Shown: piece after piece, positions 42,585-51,206 of the stretch
Layout: every line of letters starts with the position of its first letter
Position numbering within the stretch: the stretch's first letter is position 1
From: Paraburkholderia saeva
GTDB lineage: Bacteria > Pseudomonadota > Gammaproteobacteria > Burkholderiales > Burkholderiaceae
Direction of reading: 5' to 3'
NCBI RefSeq assembly: GCF_907164555.1
Contig: NZ_CAJQZC010000014.1
Location: forward strand, 1-64,000
DNA: 64,000 nucleotides
Program-made: the position numbers and the translations under genes
The notes under the pieces: model-generated
Seen by the model: the letters and a program-made list of their open reading frames with translations, nothing else
What the model was told of the DNA's origin: nothing
Database searches by the model: none

Positions 42585-44894
42585 TCAGCGCGCCAGCTGC
42601 ATACCCGGTGCGTCATAGGGGGCGAGCAGATGCCGGGCGTAGGCGCGAGCCTCGACGGGCCGGCTGAAAAGATAACCCTGCTGCTTGTCGCAGCCGATGG
42701 AGCGCAGAAAAGCCGCCTGTTCCGCGGTTTCGACGCCTTCCGCCGTCACATTCATCCCCAGCGAATGCGCCATCGCGACGACCGCCTGCGTGATCGCCAC
42801 GGAATCGCGGTGATCCGGCAGACCGGCGACGAACGAGCGGTCCACCTTCAAATTGTGCAGCGGAAAGCGCTTCAGATACGACAGCGACGAATAGCCGGTG
42901 CCGAAGTCGTCGACGGAAATGCGCACGCCCATGCCGGTGAGCGCCCTCAGCATCGGCAGCACGGCTTCGCTGTCGCGCATCAGCAGGCCTTCGGTGATTT
43001 CGAGTTCCAGCGCGCCCGGGTCGAGCCGCGTGCGCGAGAGGCACGCGCCGATGCGCTCGACGAGCCCGTCGTTGAACTGGCGCGGCGACAGGTTCACGGC
43101 GATGACGAGATCCGGCGCGATCGTGCGACGCCATTCCGCGGCCTGCTCGCAGGCGCGTTCAAGCACCCAGTGACCGATCGCGATGATGAGCCCCGTGTCC
43201 TCTGCAACCGGAATGAATTCCGCCGGCGAGACCTGGCCCAGCTCTTCGTGGTGCCAGCGCAGGAGCGCCTCCGCGCCGATCGTGCGGCCGCAGCCGCTGT
43301 CGATCACCGGCTGGTAGACGAGGCTCAGCTCACCGGCGGCGAGCGCGCGCCGCAACGACTGTTCGATCGTGAAGCGCCGCTGCAGACGCTGGTTCAGCTC
43401 GGCGGTGAAAAACTGAAAGTTGTTCCGGCCACGCTGCTTCGCGTGATACATCGCGGAATCCGCGTTGCGCATCAGCATCGTCGCATCCTGCCCGTCGCCC
43501 GGCGACACGCTGATGCCGATCGAGACGCCGAGGTAATACTCGTTGTCGGCGACCTCGAACGGAACGGCGATCGTATCGAGCACCTGACGCGCAAGCACCG
43601 CGAGATCGTCGACGTCGCGATAGCCGGCGACGACGATCACGAATTCGTCGCCGCCCACCCGCGCGAGCGTATCGGCTTCACCCACGCAGCGCGCGAGGCG
43701 TGACGCGACACTGCGCAGGAGCACATCGCCCGCGTCGTGTCCGGCGGTGTCGTTGACCTTCTTGAAGCCGTCGAGATCGACAAACAGTACGGCGATCCGC
43801 TCGGGCGGCGCGCTGCCGTCGACGGGTTCGAACAGCTCGCGCATCCGGTCGCCGAGGTATGCGCGGTTATAGAGGCCCGTCAACGAATCGCGCGTCGCCA
43901 GCTGTCTCAATTGCTGATGCGCCTCGCGCACAGGGCCGATATCGTTGAACGAGATCAGGACCGAACTCGGTTCGGTTTCCCCCGGCTTGATGATCGGTAC
44001 GACGTTTTCGGTGATCCACACCATCTCGCCATCGGCGAGCACAAGGCCGACGACCAGACCAAGCAGCGGTTTGCCGCTCGCGAGCACACGGCGGGTCGGC
44101 TGTTCGCTTTCGGGAATGGGCGAGCCGTCTTCCCACACGGCACGCTCGAGCACGCTATAGATGCTGTTGCCGACGAGACTCGTCTTCGCGTGCAGCATGC
44201 GCTGCGCGCTCGGATTGCACGCCAGCACCACACCTTCCGGCGACTGCACGACGATGCCTTCGTTCAGGTGATCGATCACCAGCCGGTGATGTTCCTCGCT
44301 TTGCGCGAGGCGCCGCGCGATGGTGTCCTGGTGCACGGCGAGCCCGACGCTGCGGCCGATGTCGCGCAGGATCGCTTCTTCTTCCCGGCCGGGCCTGCGC
44401 GGCGCGCGGTAATAGACGGCGAACGCGCCCAGCACGGTGCCCGTGTCGTCCTGCAATGGAATGGACCAGCAGGCGCGCAGTCCGACCGGCAATGCGAGAT
44501 GCCTGAAGTCGGCCCAGAGCGGGTCGGTCTCGATGTCTTCGACGACCACCATGCGCCGCTCGAACATCGCCGTGCCGCATGAGCCACAGTTCGGGCCGAT
44601 CTGCAACCCGTCGAGCGCCGCGCTGTAATGCGCCGGCAACGACGGTGCAGCCCCTACCCGCACGCGGCAGCCGTCTTCCTCGAGCAGCAGGATGGTGCAC
44701 GATGCGCCGACGCCCAGCAGCGCCTCGGCGCGCCGGCATACTTCAACAAGCAGTTCCGGCAACGGCGTATTGCGTGTGATGAGCCGCAATACGCTCTGTT
44801 CGGACGCGAGCACTTCTTCAGCCAGACTCGACCGGTAGCGTGCGCTCTCCGGCTCTGCGTCAATGGCGAACCCTGCGGTCTCATGACGAATCAT
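42585..44894 (-). CDS. GAF-PAS-GGDEF-EAL c-di-GMP signalling protein
   Basis: A 769-residue protein. A GAF domain (residues about 30-190) has GPNCGSCGTAMFERRMVVVEDIETDPLW, a PAS domain follows (about 205-320), then GGDEF with the intact motif VGGDEF near 415, then EAL with EALLRW near 545, DDFGTGYSSLSYLKRFPL near 665 and AEGVET near 712. Both enzyme motifs look complete, so it may make or break c-di-GMP. The inhibitory site is lost: the RxxD position reads GEAD. GGGAGCG precedes ATG 44894. It is 900 bases from galU and the exopolysaccharide genes, which c-di-GMP commonly controls. Confidence 0.92.
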   Translation of the reverse strand: MIRHETAGFAIDAEPESARYRSSLAEEVLASEQSVLRLITRNTPLPELLVEVCRRAEALLGVGASCTILLLEEDGCRVRVGAAPSLPAHYSAALDGLQIGPNCGSCGTAMFERRMVVVEDIETDPLWADFRHLALPVGLRACWSIPLQDDTGTVLGAFAVYYRAPRRPGREEEAILRDIGRSVGLAVHQDTIARRLAQSEEHHRLVIDHLNEGIVVQSPEGVVLACNPSAQRMLHAKTSLVGNSIYSVLERAVWEDGSPIPESEQPTRRVLASGKPLLGLVVGLVLADGEMVWITENVVPIIKPGETEPSSVLISFNDIGPVREAHQQLRQLATRDSLTGLYNRAYLGDRMRELFEPVDGSAPPERIAVLFVDLDGFKKVNDTAGHDAGDVLLRSVASRLARCVGEADTLARVGGDEFVIVVAGYRDVDDLAVLARQVLDTIAVPFEVADNEYYLGVSIGISVSPGDGQDATMLMRNADSAMYHAKQRGRNNFQFFTAELNQRLQRRFTIEQSLRRALAAGELSLVYQPVIDSGCGRTIGAEALLRWHHEELGQVSPAEFIPVAEDTGLIIAIGHWVLERACEQAAEWRRTIAPDLVIAVNLSPRQFNDGLVERIGACLSRTRLDPGALELEITEGLLMRDSEAVLPMLRALTGMGVRISVDDFGTGYSSLSYLKRFPLHNLKVDRSFVAGLPDHRDSVAITQAVVAMAHSLGMNVTAEGVETAEQAAFLRSIGCDKQQGYLFSRPVEARAYARHLLAPYDAPGMQLAR

Positions 44895-45145
44895 AGTTGC
44901 GCTCCCTAACCCGACATCGGCAGTTCCAGCGCCGGGGCGTACTGGGGTTTACGCTAAAGGCTGCGAAAAGAAGCGTGGGATCGTCCACAGGACTGACAAT
45001 ACACGAAGCCGGCGCGCAGCCGGTATGGTCAATATTCAGCAGGCACTGAGGAAGGGCCGGACGCGTGTTTCGCCGCCTGGCCGCGTCTGCCGCGGTGTTC
45101 GCGCGCCGTGGCAGACTGTGCGGATCAACCGTGATGAGGCCCGTC

Positions 45146-45799
45146 ATGGAACATCGTTTTGCCGATCGCGCGGAGGCTGGCCGCGCGCTCGCGCGCCACC
45201 TGGATGCCTACGCCGGCCGTCACGACGTCGTCGTGCTCGGTTTGCCGCGCGGCGGCGTGCCCGTGGCATTCGAAGTGGCAAAAGCGCTCGGCGCGCCGCT
45301 CGATGTGCTCGTGGTCCGCAAACTCGGCGTGCCGATACAGCCGGAACTCGCGATGGGCGCGATCGCCTCGGGCGACGCGCTGTACGTCGACCGGCAGTTG
45401 CAGGACGAAACGGGCGTGACGGAAGCGGAATTCGCACGCGTGCTGATACAGGAGCGCGCCGAACTGGCACGACGCGAAGCGCTTTACCGCCCAGCGCGAC
45501 CCGCACTGTCCGTCACCGGACGCACGGTGATCGTCGTGGACGACGGCATGGCGACGGGCGCGACGCTCAGGGTCGCCGCGCAGGCGCTGCGCGCGAACGC
45601 GCCGGCTTCGATTGTCGCGGCGTTGCCAGTGGCACCCGCGAACGCGGAGCACCGGCTCGGGGACAGCGTCGATGCGTTCGTCTGCGCGATGAAGCCTCAC
45701 CTGTTCTTCAGCGTCGGCCAGTTTTACGCGGACTTCAGCGAAACCGCCGACGACGAAGTCCGCGACCTGCTCGCCCGCTCACGTCACGACGCACGCTGA
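45146..45799 (+). CDS. Phosphoribosyltransferase family protein
   Basis: A 217-residue type I PRTase fold. The PRPP motif VIVVDDGMATGAT is near residues 128-140, and VVVLGLPRGGVPVAFEVA near 27-44 is typical of the stand-alone family with no assigned base. It is usually coded alone or beside stress genes. GAGG lies nine bases before ATG 45146, favoured over 45065 and 45134. The substrate is unknown. It converges on galU with 22 bases between stops. Confidence 0.86.
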   Translation: MEHRFADRAEAGRALARHLDAYAGRHDVVVLGLPRGGVPVAFEVAKALGAPLDVLVVRKLGVPIQPELAMGAIASGDALYVDRQLQDETGVTEAEFARVLIQERAELARREALYRPARPALSVTGRTVIVVDDGMATGATLRVAAQALRANAPASIVAALPVAPANAEHRLGDSVDAFVCAMKPHLFFSVGQFYADFSETADDEVRDLLARSRHDAR

Positions 45800-45821
45800 A
45801 GCGCCCCACGGCGCGATGGAT

Positions 45822-46715
45822 TCAGGCGGCCTTCGCCGTGAGCGCGAGCGGCAGATAGTTCTGCAGATATTCTTCGAAATCCGCCTTCACTTCAGGATGG
45901 CGCAACGCGAATTCGACGGTCGCCTTCAGATAGCCGATCTTGCTGCCGCAATCGAAACGCGTGCCGAAATAGCGGTACGCGAGCACCTGTTCTTCCGTCA
46001 GCAGCGACTGCAATGCATCGGTCAACTGCAACTCGCCGCCCGCGCCCGGATTCAACGCGCGGATGTGATTGAAGATCGTCGGCATCAGCACATAGCGGCC
46101 CACGACTCCCAGGTTCGACGGCGCCTTTTCAGGCGATGGCTTCTCGACAATCCCCGACAGCTTGATGACATCCTCTTCCCACTCGCGGCCATCGACTACG
46201 CCGTACGAGCGGCTCTCCTCGCGCGCAATGGTTTCAACGCCCACCACCGAGCTGTGATAGTGGTTGAACACGTTGACCAGCTGTTTCATGACGGGCTCGG
46301 TGCTGTGCAGCAGATCGTCCGCGAGCATCACGGCGAACGGGCTGTCGCCTACCAGCTTTTCGGCGCACAGCACGGCATGACCGAGGCCAAGTGCCGTTGC
46401 CTGGCGAACGTAGAAACAGTCGACGTTCGCAGGCTTGATGTTGCGCACGAGGTCGAGCAGTTCTTCCTTGCCGCGTGCTTCGAGCTCGGCTTCGATTTCG
46501 TACGACTTGTCGAAGTGATCTTCAATCGCGCGCTTGCTGCGGCCTGTGACGAAGATCATCTCTGTAATGCCTGCCTCGATCGCTTCTTCTACCGCGTACT
46601 GGATCAAGGGCTTGTCGACCACCGGCAGCATTTCCTTCGGGCTCGCCTTGGTGGCGGGCAGGAAGCGCGTGCCGAGGCCCGCCACGGGAAACACGGCTTT
46701 AGTGACTTTCAGCAT
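45822..46715 (-). CDS. galU: UTP-glucose-1-phosphate uridylyltransferase
   Basis: A 297-residue GalU that makes UDP-glucose from UTP and glucose-1-phosphate. Nucleotide loop AVFPVAGLGTRFLPATKASPKEM near residues 7-29, VVDKPLIQYAVEEA near 32-45, FVTGRSKRAIEDHFD near 55 and GTRFDCGSKIGYLKA near 255. UDP-glucose feeds cell envelope and exopolysaccharide synthesis. Given its place at the end of a cepacian-like cluster it corresponds in position to bceT. It is transcribed away from the acyltransferase gene, downstream of a 48-residue membrane protein gene. Confidence 0.94.
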   Translation of the reverse strand: MLKVTKAVFPVAGLGTRFLPATKASPKEMLPVVDKPLIQYAVEEAIEAGITEMIFVTGRSKRAIEDHFDKSYEIEAELEARGKEELLDLVRNIKPANVDCFYVRQATALGLGHAVLCAEKLVGDSPFAVMLADDLLHSTEPVMKQLVNVFNHYHSSVVGVETIAREESRSYGVVDGREWEEDVIKLSGIVEKPSPEKAPSNLGVVGRYVLMPTIFNHIRALNPGAGGELQLTDALQSLLTEEQVLAYRYFGTRFDCGSKIGYLKATVEFALRHPEVKADFEEYLQNYLPLALTAKAA

Positions 46716-46989
46716 GGTTGTGTTCTCGCATCTGTGGATGACTGTGCGTTTCGCCCCAGCTTTCGGGGTTCCGCGTTCTCCAAAAAGATTAGCGGAAAAT
46801 AATTCATTTTGAGAACCGAAATTACGATTGAATCACGCTATGCAAAATCATTCACACCGGTTTGTCATATTATGAAATCTACGCGGAAACACTTACACGG
46901 CGATTAAACGAAATCCGGAAGGATTTTCCGGACTTCCCGGTTCGCGTACGACTGCTGAAAGGTGATCGCGCGCGAACCGTTTTTTTCAG

Positions 46990-47136
46990 TTACTCGTTCT
47001 CGTCCACAGGCGGAAGCTTACTACCCTGATTCATTCGAAAGCGGCTTATCGGTTCGTTCTTCAATGCCTCGCGATACGCCGAAATCGCGACGAGGATCAG
47101 CAATACGGCGACGCCTGCCAGTAGATGGATGTTCAT
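46990..47136 (-). CDS. Small single-helix membrane protein
   Basis: A short gene of 48 codons reads MNIHLLAGVAVLLILVAISA, then YREALKNEPISRF and an acidic-polar tail ending PVDENE. Residues 5-20 form one membrane helix with a cytosolic tail. AGGAGTGGCAC gives a strong ribosome-binding site for ATG 47136, and codon use matches coding DNA. I know no named family. It is on the same strand as galU, 274 bases upstream, and could share its promoter or be a regulatory peptide. Confidence 0.6.
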   Translation of the reverse strand: MNIHLLAGVAVLLILVAISAYREALKNEPISRFRMNQGSKLPPVDENE

Positions 47137-47396
47137 GTGCCACTCCTGATTCCAGCAATCCAGTCTTCAAACTAGCATGACAAAACGGACAAATAATTCA
47201 CTGCCCGGAATCGCTTTTCTTTTCCTGGCGAGGTGTCATCGGGGCGTCTTTTAATTCCTTTCAAAAGGCGATTTTTTATTCATTTATTCATTTCCGCCGC
47301 GCATTAGGATACTCATGCGGCCGCGTGCGTTGAAGCCGGTCCGCGTTTCGCCGCATCGGCGCCAGCGTTTGCGAACGCATGAACCAGGGATTCCGT
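47137..47396. promoter_or_regulatory. Divergent promoter region of the acyltransferase gene
   Basis: About 260 bases between the small membrane-protein gene and the acyltransferase gene. The part 47180-47300 is AT-rich (for example TTTTTATTCATTTATTCATTT), in contrast with its surroundings, and is the likely promoter zone for both directions. No clear operator was found. Confidence 0.4.
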
Positions 47397-48587
47397 ATGA
47401 GCGACCCGGCATTGCATGCCTCCGGCACATCGCTGCCATTCACGTCCGCTTCACGCACTCACACACGCGTCGAAAGCATCGCCAAGGAGCACGTCGTCGA
47501 TGCGATGCGGGGCTTTGCCGCGCTGCTTGTGGCGTACTTCCACTGCCGTCAGGTCACGTGGGTCGGCATGGAGACGTTTCACCGCACAGCGGGCCACGTG
47601 CTCGACCTCAACACGATCGTCGCGTATCTGACGTTTCCCATCGCATGGGGCTCGGCGGGCGTGCCGATTTTCTTTGTCATCAGCGGTTACTGCATACATC
47701 GCGGCGGCGCATTGCGTCTCGCCGCGAATCCGTCATACAAACTCGATGCTGCGAATTTCTGGGCGCGCCGTTTCGCGCGTATCTATCCGGTGCTGCTGGC
47801 GGCGCTCCTGCTGACGTTCGCACTCGATTCGATCAGCTACCAGTTGCCACCGGTCAGCCACAAGCTGAAAGACATCGGCCTGCCGGTGTTTCTCGTGAAC
47901 CTGTTCTCGCTGCAAGGTGTTGCGGGGCGTACCTACGGCTCGAACGGCGCGCTCTGGACGCTCTCGCTCGAAGTCCAGTTCTACGCCGTCTATCCGCTGC
48001 TCTTCGCGTTGCGCCGCCGGCTCGGCATGCCGTGGGTTGTCGCGATCGTCGCGGCGCTCAACGTCGTGTCAGCGTTTGCGCTGGAACGCCAGGACGTGCA
48101 GTTTTTCACGTCGTATTGGCTCTCATGGACGCTCGGCGCGTGGATCGCCGAAGCCAGAGCGCATGCAGGCACCCGTACGGGCCCGCGATCGCCCTGGCTC
48201 TATGCCACTGCGGCGGTGTTCATCCTCGCAGGCTTCGTGGCGTTTCACTTCGGGCAATACGCGGCGTTCCAGTTGTGGGCCATAGGTTTTGCGTGCTATC
48301 TGCTAAAGGCGCTCGATCGTCCCGCTTCGAACGCTCCGCGTTTTCCGCTGTTGTCGCGCCTTGGGGATTTCAGCTTCTCGCTTTACGTCGTGCATCTGCC
48401 GCTCTTCGTGCTGCTGTCGGCCCTCGTGCTTCATTCGTCGCAGCAGGTTTCGATCTGGCCTTCGTTTGCGTTTCTGCTGATCGCCATTCCGTTCGCCTGG
48501 GTGTTTTACCGTCTGGTCGAACTGCCCGCCATGAAGTGGTCGGCGAGCCTCAAGCCCAAGGCAAAAGCGGCGCGGGCTCGAAGCTGA
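47397..48587 (+). CDS. Acyltransferase 3 family membrane protein (probable BceS)
   Basis: A 396-residue OafA/YrhL-type integral membrane acyltransferase with about ten helices. It opens HVVDAMRGFAALLVAYFHCRQ, with the conserved Arg and His of helix 1, and continues with FFVISGYCIHRGG. ARRFARIYPVLL near residue 125 and LWTLSLEVQFYAVYPLLF near 185 are also family motifs. It would transfer acetyl or other acyl groups to sugar repeat units at the membrane. AGGGA lies seven bases before ATG 47397; the ATG at 47379 is an alternative. By position it matches bceS of cepacian loci. Confidence 0.87.
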   Translation: MSDPALHASGTSLPFTSASRTHTRVESIAKEHVVDAMRGFAALLVAYFHCRQVTWVGMETFHRTAGHVLDLNTIVAYLTFPIAWGSAGVPIFFVISGYCIHRGGALRLAANPSYKLDAANFWARRFARIYPVLLAALLLTFALDSISYQLPPVSHKLKDIGLPVFLVNLFSLQGVAGRTYGSNGALWTLSLEVQFYAVYPLLFALRRRLGMPWVVAIVAALNVVSAFALERQDVQFFTSYWLSWTLGAWIAEARAHAGTRTGPRSPWLYATAAVFILAGFVAFHFGQYAAFQLWAIGFACYLLKALDRPASNAPRFPLLSRLGDFSFSLYVVHLPLFVLLSALVLHSSQQVSIWPSFAFLLIAIPFAWVFYRLVELPAMKWSASLKPKAKAARARS

Positions 48588-48641
48588 GCAGGCGCCGCTT
48601 TCTGTTGCTTCCCACCCTTTCCTGCCATTTCCTTTTCTGCA

Positions 48642-48682
48642 CCGGCCGCTGATGCGGCCGGCTTCATTCCGGCTTGCGCCGG
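48642..48682. terminator. Twin hairpins between convergent genes
   Basis: CCGGCCGC-TGAT-GCGGCCGG (48642-48661) is followed by CCGGC-TTGC-GCCGG (48669-48682). They lie between the stops of the acyltransferase gene and the glycosyltransferase gene, which converge, so a bidirectional terminator is likely. No T-run follows. Confidence 0.5.
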
Positions 48683-48692
48683 CATGGCCTTC

Positions 48693-51206
48693 TTACGCGA
48701 CGGCTGCCCTCTTCAGCTTTCCGGCCTTGCTGGCCTGCCCCGCCACGCTCTTCAGAACCCGCTCGACGCCAGCGACATAGTTCGCCGTGCCAAAGCGTTG
48801 CACTGCTGTGCGATGACCATTCGCGACGATCAGCTCGCGCAACGCGATGTTCGACTGAAGCTGCGCCAGCGTCTTTGCAAGCGCGCCTGCATCGCCTGGT
48901 TCGCACAGCAATCCGTCCACGCCGTCTTCGACGATTTCGAGCACACCGCCCGCGCGCGCCGCAACCACCGGACGCAGCGCGAGCATGCCTTCGACGATCA
49001 CGCGCCCAAACGGCTCCGGCGTGATCGACGTGTGCGCAACGACATCGACCGCGCACATGCAGGCGGCGACGTCGTGCTGGAAGCCGAGAAAATGCACGCG
49101 TTCCACAAGACCGTTTGCGTCGACAAATGCACGCAGGCCGGCTTCGTATTCGTCTTCGCCGAAGAGTGCCGCACCGACAAACACCGCATGCATGCGCGGA
49201 TTGAGCACCATCGCTTCGAGCAGGACGTGCTGGCCCTTCCAGTGCGCGAGGCGACTGAACGAGCCGACGAGAAACGCGTCCTGTGGCAAGCCCAGCCGCG
49301 TGCGCAACGTGCGTTGCGGCACACCGCGCAATGCATCGAACGGCACCGCGGAAATGCCGTTTAACACGACGTCGATCCGCTTGCTGTCGAAATCGGTCAG
49401 ATCGGAAAACGCCTGCGCTGAAGCCTCCGAATTCGCCACCACATGCGCGAGCCCGAACTTCGCGCACCACTTGATGATTGCCAGCTGCTTGCGGCCGAAG
49501 TGTTGCGCGCTGACGATATCGCGCAGATGCCAGACCACCGGCTTGCGTGCGATTCGACCCGCTATGACGCCAATCACCATCGCGCGCTGGGTGTTCGCGT
49601 AGATCACGTCGGCGTCACGCGCGCGGGCGGTCACGGCGCGCACCAGCGAGGCGAGACCCGCGAGCGCGGAGCCTTTCGGCAGTTTGCCACCCTGCTTGCG
49701 CACGTGGCGCAATGCACCGGCGTCCAGCACGTCGACCGCGACGCCCGCTTCGTCGAGTGCGGTGCGAAACGGACCATCGTCGAAAAGCGCGACGTGGATG
49801 CGGGCGCGCAACGTCTTGACGACTTCGAGCAGCGACAGCTCGGCACCGCCCAGCACGCCGCTTTGATCGATGGCAAGCACGCCAATGCTGCCCGCCTTGA
49901 GCGCCCCGTCCGAGGGCGGCGCGGTATCGAACGGCGGCAGCGTCGCATCGCGCAGCGCCGGGACCTTCTGCCTGACATGCTCAAAGAAGCGCTCGCGAAA
50001 GAAATGCGCCGAGAACTGCTCGGCGTTCGCGCGGCAATCCGCGGGCGAAAAGCGTCCGACGTTGGCGTCGAACTGCTCGACGGCCTCGATGATCGAAGCG
50101 GTAGTCTGTTCGTCGAAGAACAGGCCCGTGGGCCGCGCTTCGTACAGGTCACGTACGGTTTCCAGCGCACCGCCCTTGCCGTACGCGATAACCGGCGTGC
50201 CGCAGGCCTGCGCTTCCACCACCGAGATGCCGAAGTCTTCTTCTGCGGCGAACACGAACGCCTTCGCGCGACGCATCTGGTCGTGCAGCACCTTGAACGG
50301 CTGATAACCCAGGATCTCGACGTTCGGCGTCGCCTTCGCGCGGATCTTCTGCATGTCGGGACCGTCGCCGATTACGACGAGGCGCCGTTCAGGCATCTTT
50401 GCAAACGCCTCGACGATCAGGTCGATCTTCTTGTACGGCACCATCCGCGAAGCAGTCAGATAGAAATCTTCCTTGTGCTCGTTGACGAGGAAGGCCTCCA
50501 CATCGACTGGCGGGAAGATGACTTCCGCCTCGCGCTGATAGACCTTCCTGATCCTTCGCGCAATAAACGCCGAATTCGCGACGAACTCATCCACCGAATT
50601 CGACGTGCGGATATCCCAGTTGCGGATGTAGTGAAGAATCAGCCGTGCAAGGGCCGAGCGCGGGCCATTAATCAGGTTCGACTGTTTCAGATACTGATGC
50701 TGCAGATCCCACGCATAGCGGATCGGCGAATGCACGTAGCTGATGTGGACCTGATCGGGGCCTGTCAGAACGCCCTTGGCAACAGCGTGGCTGCTGGAAA
50801 TCACAACGTCGTAAGCGGACACGTCGAGCTGCTCGATTGCGAGCGGCATCAACGGCAGCATCGCGCGATACTTCTTGCGGGCGAGCGGCAGGTTCTGGAT
50901 AAACGACGTGGTCACCGGCTTGTTGCGGATGAACGAGCGGTCGTCGAGAAAATCGACGAGGCTGAACAGATCCGCATCCGGAAAGCACGCGATGATCTGT
51001 TCGAGCACACGCTCGGCGCCGGCATAGGTCACGAGCCAGTCGTGCACGATCGCCACGCGCACCGGCTTGCCCGATGGCGGCAGGCGACGCGCCGGCAGTT
51101 CCGGGCGCTGCACCGGCAACAGCGCGCCGGGAATATTCGTGACAGGCGCAACGGGTGCGTCAGGGTTCGTGCGCAGGACGGGTTCGTCAAGGACGTCTTG
51201 GTTCAT
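48693..51206 (-). CDS. bceR: Two-domain family 4 glycosyltransferase (BceR-like)
   Basis: An 837-residue protein with two GT4 units. Unit 1 (about 50-420) opens VRVAIVHDWLVTYAGAERVL and has HSPIRYAWDLQHQYL and the nucleotide-sugar site EEDFGISVVEAQACGTPVIAY. Unit 2 (about 450-830) opens GVLAIDQSGVLGGAELSLLE and has EPFGRVIVEGMLALRPVVA. Each would add one sugar to the lipid-linked repeat unit in the cytosol. The start at 51206 shares the ATGA overlap with the flippase stop, which decides it against the longer frame to 51518. Bifunctional BceR of cepacian synthesis has this architecture. Confidence 0.86.
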   Translation of the reverse strand: MNQDVLDEPVLRTNPDAPVAPVTNIPGALLPVQRPELPARRLPPSGKPVRVAIVHDWLVTYAGAERVLEQIIACFPDADLFSLVDFLDDRSFIRNKPVTTSFIQNLPLARKKYRAMLPLMPLAIEQLDVSAYDVVISSSHAVAKGVLTGPDQVHISYVHSPIRYAWDLQHQYLKQSNLINGPRSALARLILHYIRNWDIRTSNSVDEFVANSAFIARRIRKVYQREAEVIFPPVDVEAFLVNEHKEDFYLTASRMVPYKKIDLIVEAFAKMPERRLVVIGDGPDMQKIRAKATPNVEILGYQPFKVLHDQMRRAKAFVFAAEEDFGISVVEAQACGTPVIAYGKGGALETVRDLYEARPTGLFFDEQTTASIIEAVEQFDANVGRFSPADCRANAEQFSAHFFRERFFEHVRQKVPALRDATLPPFDTAPPSDGALKAGSIGVLAIDQSGVLGGAELSLLEVVKTLRARIHVALFDDGPFRTALDEAGVAVDVLDAGALRHVRKQGGKLPKGSALAGLASLVRAVTARARDADVIYANTQRAMVIGVIAGRIARKPVVWHLRDIVSAQHFGRKQLAIIKWCAKFGLAHVVANSEASAQAFSDLTDFDSKRIDVVLNGISAVPFDALRGVPQRTLRTRLGLPQDAFLVGSFSRLAHWKGQHVLLEAMVLNPRMHAVFVGAALFGEDEYEAGLRAFVDANGLVERVHFLGFQHDVAACMCAVDVVAHTSITPEPFGRVIVEGMLALRPVVAARAGGVLEIVEDGVDGLLCEPGDAGALAKTLAQLQSNIALRELIVANGHRTAVQRFGTANYVAGVERVLKSVAGQASKAGKLKRAAVA

